NCBI GenBank assembly: GCA_033558025.1
Contig: JAUCEF010000011.1
Coordinates: 1,240,001-1,304,000, forward strand
Reading direction: 5' to 3'
Source of the DNA: Phytophthora sp. 'mugwort'
Taxonomy: Eukaryota > Oomycota > Peronosporomycetes > Peronosporales > Peronosporaceae
Length of the DNA stretch: 64,000 bases
The notes under the pieces were generated by a model, which did no database searches, was not told where the DNA came from, and was given only the letters and a program-made list of their open reading frames with translations. Below are positions 41,165 to 51,077 of the stretch, in pieces; positions within the stretch are counted from its first letter, which is position 1, and every line of letters starts with the position of its first letter. The translations under genes were made by a program, and so were the position numbers.

Positions 41165-43577
41165 ATGCTACCGTTCCGCCTTGTGTGCGCGCCCTGCGGC
41201 GTCGCTGGCGCCGGACCCTCGTGCTCCAAGTGCAACGGAGAGCTCTCGGCCCCCTCCGCTTTCGACTGCGCCAAGCTGGGGCTTCTTCCGGAGCTGCAGA
41301 AGCTCGTGCAGGTGTCCGAGCAAGTGTAAACCCCAGTATTTTGTGTTGCACCTCATGTTTTATCGCTTTAATGATTGTAGGACCCGGATTTCGACGTAAC
41401 CGTAATTGACGAAACGTCGAATGCGACGTTACTGCATCATGCTGCTATTAGTGGCAAAATGGGCGTGTTGGAGTGAGTTTAACATATTTGTCGTGTGCCA
41501 TAAATCATGGCTACATTGTTTCGTCAACCGTTATTAACTAAGTTTCGGGCTGTACATTCTGATGATAGATTTTTACTCGGACATGAAGAGTTAAGAGCCA
41601 AAGTGCAGGTGGATGCTCTAGGAGGGGAGATGCAGACGACGCCGCTCTTCTGGGCAGCTTACCATAACCAGATCTACGCTGTGGAGCTGCTGCTACGTCA
41701 TGGAGCAGATCCAGACTTCACAGATGGCATGGGCTTTACGCCATTTTTAGTGGCAATTCAACGCTGCTTCCCCATTACGGCGGCGTATTTGGTGGCAAAA
41801 GGCTCGAACGTGAACCAACGAATGAAAGGTTGAAGGAGGAGGAATATTGAGCTTTTTCGAGAGAATCGAAGATACTGACTTTGTTTTTGGTGTCATAATA
41901 CCATTTTAACGAGCAGATGGAAGCCAGAAGACGGCGTTGATGCTGCTCTGCCAGCCTCAACAGTTCCACCTGGACTCGTTCCGGATGGTATTAAGTCTAC
42001 AGGCAACGATTAACGCACAGGATGCCGATGGGAACACTGGTACTGTAGAGTTTCAGCACATTTTGCTGCGAGGTAAATTTTATTGTTTTAACCATTTAAA
42101 CCTCTATATGCGATATAGCTCTTCATCATGCAGCCATGAACAACATTGCCATGGCTGTACGAATGCTGCTCGACGCGAGAGCTGACACGACTATTGTAAA
42201 CAGGGAGGGGCAAACAGCATTGGCTATTGCACTTGTTCGCCTTCGTCCTGACTCGACGGTGCGCCATCTTCTGAAGGAAGACGAGCAACTTCAGCTCTTG
42301 GCTCGTAGTACGTCAATTCCGGTATGTTTTGGTGCATACATACAGAGGTTATGTAGTTAGTTCGTCGCTCTACAACTCATCGAACTCATTTTTGCTGCTT
42401 TTCTGTTAGAAACAAACTCTCGAGGACAATGTGTACAAGCTCGCGTTTTTCGTGCCATGGATAGTATTTCCTCTCGCGTGCTACGTGATCGCGACTGTGA
42501 ATGGAGCGCTCTACATCATATTGTCGCTTTCCATTCTCCTGGTTGTTGCAATGCTGCTGCTTAAATTGCTCCAACGTGGTTCGTACGGTGACAAGCGCAA
42601 GGCAGCATCGCTCATGTTTGGGATTAATGTCGCGTCGATCGGCTACCTTGTTGGTAGTTTTCCTCGCTTCAGTGGTTACTGCAGCACAACATTCTGCATA
42701 ATTGCAGCAGTCTCGTTTGCTATGATCGGAGTCACGCTATACAAAACAGCTACGTCCGACCCTGGTGAGGTGTTCACATCATATGACGAGAAGCTGCATG
42801 TAAGTTGACTCTACTACGCTATTATGCAGAGATACAGACCTAAACTGATCCTCCTCTCTGTCTTGTGATTGCTAGAACGTCCGTTGGCTGGTCGAATCCA
42901 AGTTACCCAGCGCGACCAAGCTCTGTCTCACATGTTTGCACAAGAGGCCGCTGCGTGGAAAGCACTGCGCCGAGTTGAACTCGTGTATCGCAAAGTTCGA
43001 TCATTACTGTCCCTTCGTGGTGAATGCCATTGGCGCACGCAACCATGCCGCGTTCCTGGGGTTCCTCTTTTCAACCGTCTTGTCCATTGGACTGGAGCTC
43101 ATCGCATGCTGGCGTTTTGCGCGTGCTCAACCCCGGCTTGTGGCGGACTTTATCATTCATTGGCAGTGGTGGAAGTGGAACACGTCCTTGTGGACTATAC
43201 TCATGCGCTTAATGGGTAGTGATACTGCAACTGTTGCTGGTTCTCCTGGGCTGTTGGACTGGATTTCGAGTGTCGCTCATTTCCAACCGGTGTTGTTTTG
43301 CGTCATGTTGCTGGACGTCGTGCAGATTACGTGGATTGTGTACATGTTTTTCTTCCACATTTATCTCGTGTGTGCCGCCCTCACGACGAACGAGGTCGTG
43401 AAAAACGAGAACCTCAGTCGCGCTTATTCTCGCGGTGTTATCAACAACGTGGTAGACTTCTTGGGTCTACCGGGCCAGCGACCGGTGGATTGGCGTCGCA
43501 TTTATAATCTGGACGAGTTCAAGAACCAAGTGGAGCCATACGCAGCGTCTTCAGGCCAGATGCGTAAGGATTTGTGA
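41165..43577 (+). CDS. Ankyrin-repeat DHYC protein S-acyltransferase (Akr1/HIP14-like)
   Basis: Seven exons: 41165-41323, 41381-41472, 41569-41828, 41917-42039, 42119-42321, 42410-42799, 42876-43577; 642 residues. All introns are 57-96 bp with GT-AG ends and phases agree. A short Cys-rich start (CAPCGVAGAGPSCSKC) is followed by ankyrin repeats (NATLLHHAAISGKMGVLE; TTPLFWAAYHNQIYAVELLL; NTALHHAAMNNIAMAVRMLL), then membrane helices (YKLAFFVPWIVFPLACYVIA and others), the Cys-rich catalytic domain (LCLTCLHKRPLRGKHCAELN, CIAKFDHYCPFVVNAIG) and two more membrane helices. The enzyme attaches palmitate to protein cysteines, typically at the Golgi. The catalytic motif is DHYC rather than DHHC, as in yeast Akr1, where it is active. 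Confidence 0.92.
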
Positions 43578-43685
43578 GTGTACAGTACCTCACATGTAGA
43601 AATGGACGGATAGTTAACACGAGATGCAGCAGGGATCTGGTAACAATCCGATGGCACTTTCCACAGCAAAAAAAGCGTGAGTGAT

Positions 43686-45022
43686 TTACAGAATGCGCTC
43701 GAGACAGCGCAGACGTGCGCTACGTGAGCGGGAGTTCAGTACAATCTCCTCATCTTTTGCCTTGGTAGCTTTTCGACGTATAAGACGAAAGTGCTTGTTC
43801 TGGAGTGGATCAATGTCTTCTATCTGTTCTTCATCTTCCTCGTCATTCTCTTCATCTTCTTCATCGTCATCCACTGCGATTCTGCCTTTCTTGTCCTATA
43901 TGATGCAAAATTAACACACAAAATGTCAGCAAAACTAATTTACACTCCTAACAACTAGGACATACCAGTTCACGGAAAAAGTCCTTAATCGGCCGATCTT
44001 CCAGCGAATGGAACGCAATGGTCACTGCCATACAGCAAAGTCACTATTAGTTTTCCCCTCCTTCTTATAAACAACATCATGTATATACCAAGTCGTCCAT
44101 TGGGCGCCAAGTGGTTGACGAGCTGTTTTACGCCATTGCGAACATGGTTGAGCTCGTCGTTCACGTAAATTCGCAGTGCTTGAAAGCAACGCGTAGCAGG
44201 GTGCGTACTCCCCATCTTAGCACGTTTGCCCTTCTTCTTGTTCTTGTTCTTATCTGTCGACTTCCACATGTTGGCAATGCGTTCGATGCACTCGCGCAGA
44301 TCTCTCGTCGTCTCAAACACTTTGCTTCGCTCCTCTCGTTCCCTCACAATAGCCTTTGCGAACTCCTTCGCCAGTCGCTCCTCTCCATAGTCTCTGAAGA
44401 TCTTCGTCAGCTGCACTTCGGACAACGTATTCACTGCATCCGCCGCCGTCGGGAGCGACGTGTCTCGCTGGTTGAATCTCATGTCGAGAGGCCCGTCATT
44501 CATCACGCTAAAGCCGCGTCTCGCAGCGTCAAAATGGAAGCTGTTAGCCCCCAAATCGACCAGGATTCCGTCGACTTCGTCTGGGAACCCCGCGGTCACC
44601 AAATGTGTCGCCAAGTCAGCGTACGAACCGATCTGGAAGCTCACGCGGCCATGAAACTCCGCCAAGTTGGTTTGGGCGATGCTCAACACTTCGGGATCTC
44701 GGTCCACACAGAGCAGGTTGGCATCCGGGAAGTGCTGCAAAATGGCCCTCGAGTGTCCTCCGAAGCCAGCGGTGCCATCCACAAAGTGACGAGGCTTCGA
44801 AGCGTCCGAAACTTTGCGCGAGAAGGCCGCGATGGTCTCCTGCAACAAGACAGGGACGTGCACGGGTGCCTGGGGGCCATCGTCGGCGCTTTGATTGGTA
44901 TTAGAAGATGAGGAACACCCTGTTGATGACACACAGCGCGACAGGAAGGGAGAAAAGGCCCTGGGTGCACGCAGAGCAATGGAATGATGCACGCGGAGCA
45001 GCATCATGATCGCCAGCCACAA
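43686..45022 (-). CDS. METTL15-like: RsmH/METTL15-type rRNA (cytosine-N4)-methyltransferase, organellar
   Basis: Three exons: 45022-44089, 44024-43966, 43895-43686; introns 64 and 70 bp; 400 residues (395 if translation begins at the Met at 45007). The N terminus (MLLRVHHSIALRAPRAFSPF) resembles a mitochondrial presequence. Then come the RsmH start VHVPVLLQETI, the SAM-binding FVDGTAGFGGHSRAIL and LLCVDRDPEVL, GILVDLGANSFHFD, DMRFNQRDTSL, TRCFQALRIYVNDEL and, across the splice junction, VTIAFHSLEDRPIKDFF. The C-terminal exon is acidic (DDDEEDEENDEEDEEQ) before a basic end (HFRLIRRKATKAKDEE). The enzyme methylates N4 of a cytosine in the small-subunit rRNA; mitochondria are the likely place. 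An insertion (KSTDKNKNKKKGKRAK) is lineage-specific. Confidence 0.93.
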
Positions 45023-45167
45023 ATTTGATCTCCGCTATCACTTTCGACAGGGAATAGATGGCTACGGAGCTTTTAGGTGATCGTAACAAAGTGTACCTTA
45101 TTCAAAACGTCATCTTATTCATAGTCAATGCCTCCCTAGCAATTCTTACGATTAACTTATAAAGCGC

Positions 45168-48089
45168 CTAGGCCATTGACTTTGCGGCTGGCGGTGCCAT
45201 CCACTTGGCGTAGATACTGCAGGAGCCTCGGGCTCCTTCCATGAGCTCCAGCGCCTCCTCGCGCGTCAAATTGCGCGGCAGCTCGTCTTGACGCCATAGG
45301 AACGCGTGTGGTTTCCGACGTGCGTTCACCTCACGAGTGAGATCTTCGAGAGCGCGCACGTCAATACAGAGACGCACGATACGCGACTTGCGATCTTGTG
45401 AACGCTCAAAGCGCACCACGCCGCTCTCCACCAAGAAATCGAGCGACTGTTTGATGCTCTCACTGCACAGAGCTTCGGCGTGGGCCAATTGCTGGCGCAG
45501 GAACAGCTCCTTCGCCAGAACCTGCACACTTCGCACAACGTCGCGCTCTGTGTGCTCGCTATCATCCCCCTCCATCAGGCTCCAGAGTCCCTGTGTCGTG
45601 AGCCACAATGAGTCCATGAAGGACCAGTTAAGCGACAAAACAAAGCTTGTCAGCTTCGAGCTGTTCCACTGGTTCACATTCACAGCCACTGTGTCTGTGG
45701 TTTCGTCCACGTGATACTCAGCAGCTTGAGCTAAGAACTGGTCAACACGAGCATCAATGTCAATAGACTCGTGACGGCAAATATGACGCAAGAAGTGCCA
45801 GATCTTCTGTGCTTGTTGCTTGACTGCCCAGACGTCCACCTTGTGTCGAGTTAAGTAGCCCTCCTCGCATTTAGATCGCTGGCGTAGTGCAGCATCCAGT
45901 GCGCCAATCACAGCCATCTCCGGCAGGAAAATGTGGAGCAAGTGGTTGCGGTAGAAGCCTAACTCGAGTGCTCGTACTGGATAGTGCAAGTAGGGAGCCA
46001 CCACACTGTTAGACTCAGTCTTCACGTCCAGGATTGACATCGCGTGTGCAGCGATCTCATCGTTCTCCACATGGGCCACAGTCGCACCGCGTTTCTCCAG
46101 CTCCTGTACAAGCCACAGCGTGCGAGTCTCCAGCATTTCCTTCGTTATATATGTGCGCTTCCACATGAGCAATGCAGACACAATGGCAGTCGAGGTAATG
46201 GTACCCGACGTTTGCATCCGCTGAGCCACAAGCTCTGAGGAAGCCTGAAGCGACGACGTTTCCGTCAGAGGCACAGGCTCACCAAAACGCACGTACGAGT
46301 GACCAAGTCTCAAGAAAAACAGGTCCCACACTGAACGGAACAGCACGGCCAGACTTTCCTTCTCCTTGGGCTTACCAAGTAGTTGATTCGCGTACCCATC
46401 GACTTCATAGACCTTGTCATAATCCAGAGAGATCGGAACGACCAATACCGTCTTCTTCACGCTCTCGTCCTTGTTAACTTCGTCGTCATCAGAAGCAGAG
46501 CGTGACGCCCCCTTCACATAATTAAGAAACATAGACATGAAACCCAAACGGGGTTTGCACACACGCCCATGGCGCGATCGACCGCCCTCAATAAACACCT
46601 CGACGGGGTTCCCATCATGCAGTAGCTCGTGCACATACTGCTCCAGCACCTCCTTGTACAGATTATCGCTCCGGAACGATCGACGGATGAAGAAGCTGCC
46701 GTTAGCGCGCAAGAATGAGCCCACCAGAGGCAGATCCAAGTTGTTGCCCGCAGCAATGCGAGGCAGCGGGATGCCATACGCGAAACACAGGTAGCTGATA
46801 ATCAAATAGTCCAAGTGGCTCTTGTGGGTGGGCGCAAACACGACGCTTATGTCACCTTCAGAAGCTTCCAGGACACGACGCACGTGGTGGAGAGACTCCA
46901 AGTCCACGTGAAGCCCGTGGAAGAGCAGTCGCCACGTTTTGGTCAAGAGCCAACCGAGACATCGCACAGCCGGCATCAACATGTCGGACTTTAAGCTCTC
47001 AAAGATTCCTGTCACCCGCTTAAGCTCCGCTGGTGTGAGCTCAGTGTTGCTGTGCGTTGAAGCCATCGCTTCCTTGACCCTGGCAATGAGATTTCGGTGG
47101 TGTGTGTCCACAGACGAGGGAGGTCGACCCAGCAGATTCACACCAACCCCTGCGCGGCAGATAAAGATCAAGTCCAGTACAGCCAATCTCACGTCCGCAA
47201 GCTGCAGAGCCAGACTTGGCTGTGGTTTAGTGGAGCTCTGCGTCGACAATGAGCTCGTTGTATCGGCGCAGCGCTGCTCAATGGACGACAGCAGCCACGA
47301 CGGCTCCATCACGTTGACGAATCCATGTTGACGTCCACTTTCACTGTCCTCACAGTCCTCACTCAAGTGCGTCTTGTTCCCGTGAACCTGGGGCTCCTCC
47401 AGCCTCTCTACTTGAGGATGTTTCAGCGTCTGCTGCTGCTCTTCAGCCTCTTCCTCGTTGGAGCCACTGGAGCCGAGCCCCATCACCGTCTTCTCCACGC
47501 CTGTCATCTCCTGTTTCTCTTGAGTCAACACCCAGTCCTGATCCATCGCATTGCCTGTCCACTTGTCCATCACCATCTGCTCGGGTTTCAAACGCAGGGG
47601 CGCGCTCTTCCCTTGTTCATTGCCCATTTCCTTCTTCTCTCCCTTCCTTCTGGCCTGAATGGCCACGGCCAGCGCAATACTAGAGGTCGTGACTGTGGCC
47701 TTGGTCGCATGCTCCTGTTGCCGCTGGCTTGCATCTGCCTTCTTCAGCAGTGCACGCACCTTATCCTGGTATTTCTGATAGCGTAGCTGCAGCCGCAGCG
47801 CGGCCCCGTTGGGCACGAGCAGCGGCCGCAGATGCGCCGGCAGTTTCGGCCCGCTAAAGCCTAGCGGCGCGCCTGACGGAGTACTGCGCCACTCGTCCAA
47901 CCGCGAGTGATGCGGCATGTGCTTCTTCCCCATGGGCTTGAGCATCGTGCAGCAGACACGGAGGGCGGAGAAGCGGGCGCTCTGTGCTCTGCTGCCTGCG
48001 AGCTGGAATGTTGACGAGTGATGGCAAAAGGTGCCATTGGTGTGGCACAAAGCTGAGGTGATGACGCCGCTTGGTGGGTGATGCTTCAC
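45168..48089 (-). CDS. Glycerol-3-phosphate acyltransferase, PlsB-like
   Basis: Single exon, 973 residues. Acyltransferase motifs: THKSHLDYLIIS (His422, Asp427), AAGNNLDLPLVGSFLRANGS followed by FFIRRSF (464-472), VEVFIEGGRSRHGRVCKP (501-506 core) and LVVPISLDYDKVYEVDGYAN. EGGRSR and GKPKEKESL are closer to bacterial PlsB and GPAT than to plastid enzymes. It transfers an acyl chain to the sn-1 position of glycerol-3-phosphate (or DHAP), the first step of glycerolipid synthesis. An about 350-residue N-terminal part is low-complexity (NEEEAEEQQQTLKHPQ). The start is uncertain: 48089 is first, MLKPMGKKHM at 47945 is an alternative. C-terminal helices (600-970) are PlsB-like. Confidence 0.93.
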   Translation of the reverse strand: MKHHPPSGVITSALCHTNGTFCHHSSTFQLAGSRAQSARFSALRVCCTMLKPMGKKHMPHHSRLDEWRSTPSGAPLGFSGPKLPAHLRPLLVPNGAALRLQLRYQKYQDKVRALLKKADASQRQQEHATKATVTTSSIALAVAIQARRKGEKKEMGNEQGKSAPLRLKPEQMVMDKWTGNAMDQDWVLTQEKQEMTGVEKTVMGLGSSGSNEEEAEEQQQTLKHPQVERLEEPQVHGNKTHLSEDCEDSESGRQHGFVNVMEPSWLLSSIEQRCADTTSSLSTQSSTKPQPSLALQLADVRLAVLDLIFICRAGVGVNLLGRPPSSVDTHHRNLIARVKEAMASTHSNTELTPAELKRVTGIFESLKSDMLMPAVRCLGWLLTKTWRLLFHGLHVDLESLHHVRRVLEASEGDISVVFAPTHKSHLDYLIISYLCFAYGIPLPRIAAGNNLDLPLVGSFLRANGSFFIRRSFRSDNLYKEVLEQYVHELLHDGNPVEVFIEGGRSRHGRVCKPRLGFMSMFLNYVKGASRSASDDDEVNKDESVKKTVLVVPISLDYDKVYEVDGYANQLLGKPKEKESLAVLFRSVWDLFFLRLGHSYVRFGEPVPLTETSSLQASSELVAQRMQTSGTITSTAIVSALLMWKRTYITKEMLETRTLWLVQELEKRGATVAHVENDEIAAHAMSILDVKTESNSVVAPYLHYPVRALELGFYRNHLLHIFLPEMAVIGALDAALRQRSKCEEGYLTRHKVDVWAVKQQAQKIWHFLRHICRHESIDIDARVDQFLAQAAEYHVDETTDTVAVNVNQWNSSKLTSFVLSLNWSFMDSLWLTTQGLWSLMEGDDSEHTERDVVRSVQVLAKELFLRQQLAHAEALCSESIKQSLDFLVESGVVRFERSQDRKSRIVRLCIDVRALEDLTREVNARRKPHAFLWRQDELPRNLTREEALELMEGARGSCSIYAKWMAPPAAKSMA

Positions 48090-48392
48090 TATACTGATGG
48101 TGTAAATTGTTTACTTGGTTACTAACGACTGTTAAATTCTTAAAATGGATACTGTTTATAGCGATGACGTGCTGTCATTTATCATGTTTTTCTCCTGATA
48201 ATAGTTGTATTTAGCAGGATTATCAGCTATTAAGGGACCCTCGAGCATTTTGGTTGCCCAGTTGGAGCGAGGGGACATGCCTGCGAGTTGTCTGTCCAGC
48301 GGTATTCATTTGCCTTGCTTCGCATCGCAGTCCAGCAAGCAAACGCCTAAATCATGTAGCTCGTAGCTGGTTCTGGTAGCAGGTTTGTATAA
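48090..48392. other. Upstream region of the acyltransferase gene
   Basis: No gene is supported. It should hold the acyltransferase promoter; no clear initiator was identified. Confidence 0.3.
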
Positions 48393-48710
48393 CTATACTA
48401 GAACCACGAACGAGTCACCGCAGCAAATGCTTTGTCGCGAAAAAATAATAATCTGGCAAACCTTGGATAGCCGCCATATGATTGCACAGATAAACACGCT
48501 GATGAAAACTGCTGCAAACGCTGGCTCAGTGAAGTTTGCAAGAGAGTTGTAACCATAGAGGCCAGTAAATGTTGTGAAGATTATTAATCGCAACAACTGC
48601 TTTCCCAGCCTTCGTTGAAGTGAAACCTTAATCATAATAAGGATATTTAGGAGAAACCCCGTCTTTCCGCCTCGTTTATGTCCCCATCTAGGATTTAAAG
48701 CTGAGTCCAT
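48393..48710 (-). CDS. Small hypothetical membrane protein
   Basis: ORF of 105 residues starting MDSALNPRWGHKRGGKTG. It contains up to three hydrophobic segments (FLLNILIMIKVSL; LIIFTTFTGLYGY; AFAAVFISVFICAIIW). The composition is protein-like. The last part after IIWRLSK could be intronic, since a GT follows the AAG codon. No family was recognised and it may not be a gene. Confidence 0.3.
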   Translation of the reverse strand: MDSALNPRWGHKRGGKTGFLLNILIMIKVSLQRRLGKQLLRLIIFTTFTGLYGYNSLANFTEPAFAAVFISVFICAIIWRLSKVCQIIIFSRQSICCGDSFVVLV

Positions 48711-48782
48711 CCCTTATGCAACTATAATGGACGCTGTCGTTTCCGGGGCCAATTTTAGTGGCGCCGGTACTTGACACTAGTG

Positions 48783-48790
48783 CCATTTCC
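48783..48790 (+). promoter_or_regulatory. Initiator-like motif before the NIPA-type gene
   Basis: CCATTTCC, which fits the YCAYTYY-type oomycete initiator core, lies 37-44 bp before the ATG at 48827. The distance fits a short leader. Motif match only. Confidence 0.3.
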
Positions 48791-48826
48791 TGGTTGCCCA
48801 CCGCGCGCACCGGTCGGTCCTGCCTC

Positions 48827-50988
48827 ATGCTGCGTCTACTGTGGCTGCTCGCGGCCTTTGCGTCTTCGCTGTCGCTGGCTGCAGCCACATGCTCGACCTG
48901 TGACGTGCCCCCAGTTTCATCCTTAAGCTTCTGCTCGCCCCTTGTTCCCTACTCGGCCTGCCGCTCCGGAGGCTCATGGAAGGACATGGTAAGCAAATAT
49001 TAGAGGTTTCTATTTTATATCTATTTTCTTATTTTACTCACACTATTGATTAATACAGGATGCTACTGCCGAGAAGCTGTATACGAAGCTGGTTAATGCC
49101 ACAACTATAGACAGCAGCTGCGAGGCGACGTTGAAGCGGACTCAGTGCATGGCAGTTTTCAACGTGTGCGAGATGGGGACACCCGAGACCTTGTGTCTCG
49201 ACAGCTGCACGGAGGCCATCGAGGCGGACTGCTTCGCCTCGCTATCAACGCTGACGCTGCTGGCCATGGAAGTCGCTGTGTGTGGAGACGAGAACAGCCC
49301 CATAAAGGGCGTCAGTGACGAGGGCAAGTGCTTTGACACGGACTATGACGGACCAGAGAAGGCCGTTTGGGTCATTGGCTTCACCATTGCAGTGGTTTTT
49401 TCATTCCTGGCAAGTGTCGGCATTAACCTCCAAAAGAAGGCGCTCAAGCAGAACGAACTCATGCCGGAGCCGAAGCCCGCATATCGATTACCGCTCTGGA
49501 CACTGGGCTTTATTCTCTGTGTGGTGGGGTCTGTGCTGGACTTTGTGGCCTTTGGGCTCGCTCCGCAGAGCCTGTTGGCCCCGTTGGCAGCACTTACGCT
49601 CGTGTGGAACATGATGCTCGCCCCATGTTTCAACAAGGAGAAACTCAGCAAGAAGGACGTCGTCTCGACGTTGATTATCTTCGTAGGAGCTACGATCGCT
49701 GTCGTCTTTGCGTCGCACACGTCGCCGTCATACAACCTGGATATGCTTATGCAGCTTTACCGAGACCCACTCACTATCGTCTACTTCTGCGTCGTGTTCC
49801 TGACGGTCCTTGCTCACTTTGCAGCGATCACGATCGTTGACACGTTTTTCCTAATGAGCAAACGGCATCGAATCATTCAAGTTGGCACGCCACCGATGTG
49901 GTCGACGATTCGTCTCGTGGGTTATGCTGGCCTCGCGGGCACGTTAGGGGGACAGTCAGTTTTGTTTGCCAAGTCGTCGGCCGAGTTGCTCAAGGGCGTG
50001 TTCAACGGCGACGCCAGTTGCTTCGTGCACTACCAAACGTACCTCATTGTGCTGGCGCTGATCGTTTGTCTCTGCCTGCAGATCAAGTACCTGAATGGCG
50101 GACTTGTGGACTATGACGCGCTTTCGATGGTTCCAGTCTACCAAGCCTACTGGGTCATTAGTGGTGTGCTCGGTGGTGTGATTTACTTCCAGGAAATTCG
50201 CACGTTCTCCGTCTTGCAGGCTATCATGTTCGTACTAGGAATCGGTGTCAGTATTTTCGGCGTTGTTCTCCTTTCACGTCGGAAGCACGCACCGTCGACG
50301 ACGTCCAACAGGGGCAAGGTAGAACGAGGCTTCAGCTTTACGTCATCGTCGGATTCGAAGTTGGAGCCTCCCAAGAGCTCGGAGTCACGGTTAACACGCG
50401 TTCCGGAAGGCGTCTCGACTGATGACATCGCTGTGGAGGAAGGGGCAACGATAAGGACCGACACTATGAGTACCAGCCGAGAATTGTTCTCGTCTATTTT
50501 TGAAGCGCTGAATGAAGAAAGCACAACGGAAGAATCAGACGATGATGACAGTAACCACGACCGACGTAGTGAAAGTGAACCTTCCGAGCATGTTAATCGT
50601 CAGGCGATCGACAATTACCTCGATATGTCGACGACTGTGGGTCTATCGGAGATTCTAGGCAGTCTCGGCTTTCCACGCTCACAAGACAGAGGGCTACTTA
50701 GTCGACGCATGTCGAGTCGGTGAGTACTTGTCGATAGTTTGATGTTTTATACGCCTCTGTTGACGTTTTATTCCTGTTATGCATGATAAAAGTCCCTCCC
50801 GACGACGTCCCCGACGCAGTGTTGACGACATTGAGGTAGGATTACCGGCAGCCACGCGCGAAGCCAATCCACGCAAACCGATGCCCAAGCGCCGTTCGAT
50901 CACATTCTCAAGCTTTAGGTCGTCTTCAATCAAGGACAAGGACAACAACAAGAAAGACGAGGACTCATTTTCGAAGCATTTGGTTTAA
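48827..50988 (+). CDS. NIPA-type magnesium transporter with secreted cysteine-rich N-domain
   Basis: Three exons: 48827-48988, 49059-50719, 50793-50988; 672 residues. A signal peptide (MLRLLWLLAAFASSLSLAAA) precedes about 100 residues with ten regularly spaced cysteines (CSTCDVPPVSSLSFCSPLVP; LKRTQCMAVFNVCEMG; CLDSCTEAIEADC), similar in pattern to a Frizzled-type cysteine-rich domain. Then follow nine or so membrane helices of the NIPA family (WVIGFTIAVVFSFLASVGIN, LQKKALKQNE, SVLDFVAFGLAPQSLLAPLA, MVPVYQAYWVISGVLGGVIY). The cytosolic tail is Ser/Asp-rich (TTEESDDDDSNHDRRSE) and ends basic. NIPA proteins move Mg2+ across plasma or endosomal membranes. The extracellular domain is unusual for the family and may be a sensor or cell-wall contact. 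Confidence 0.88.
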
Positions 50989-51077
50989 ATCATCCTACAA
51001 GTCTCACAAGTTTTTTTTCCTTCTTCTCCAAGCTAATATACTCTTAAGTACTCTAGTTCTATTCGTCCAGCACTCCA

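Noticed and set aside
44111..44911. Plus-strand 266-codon ORF opposite METTL15-like
   Set aside because: Antisense shadow of a clearly conserved methyltransferase.
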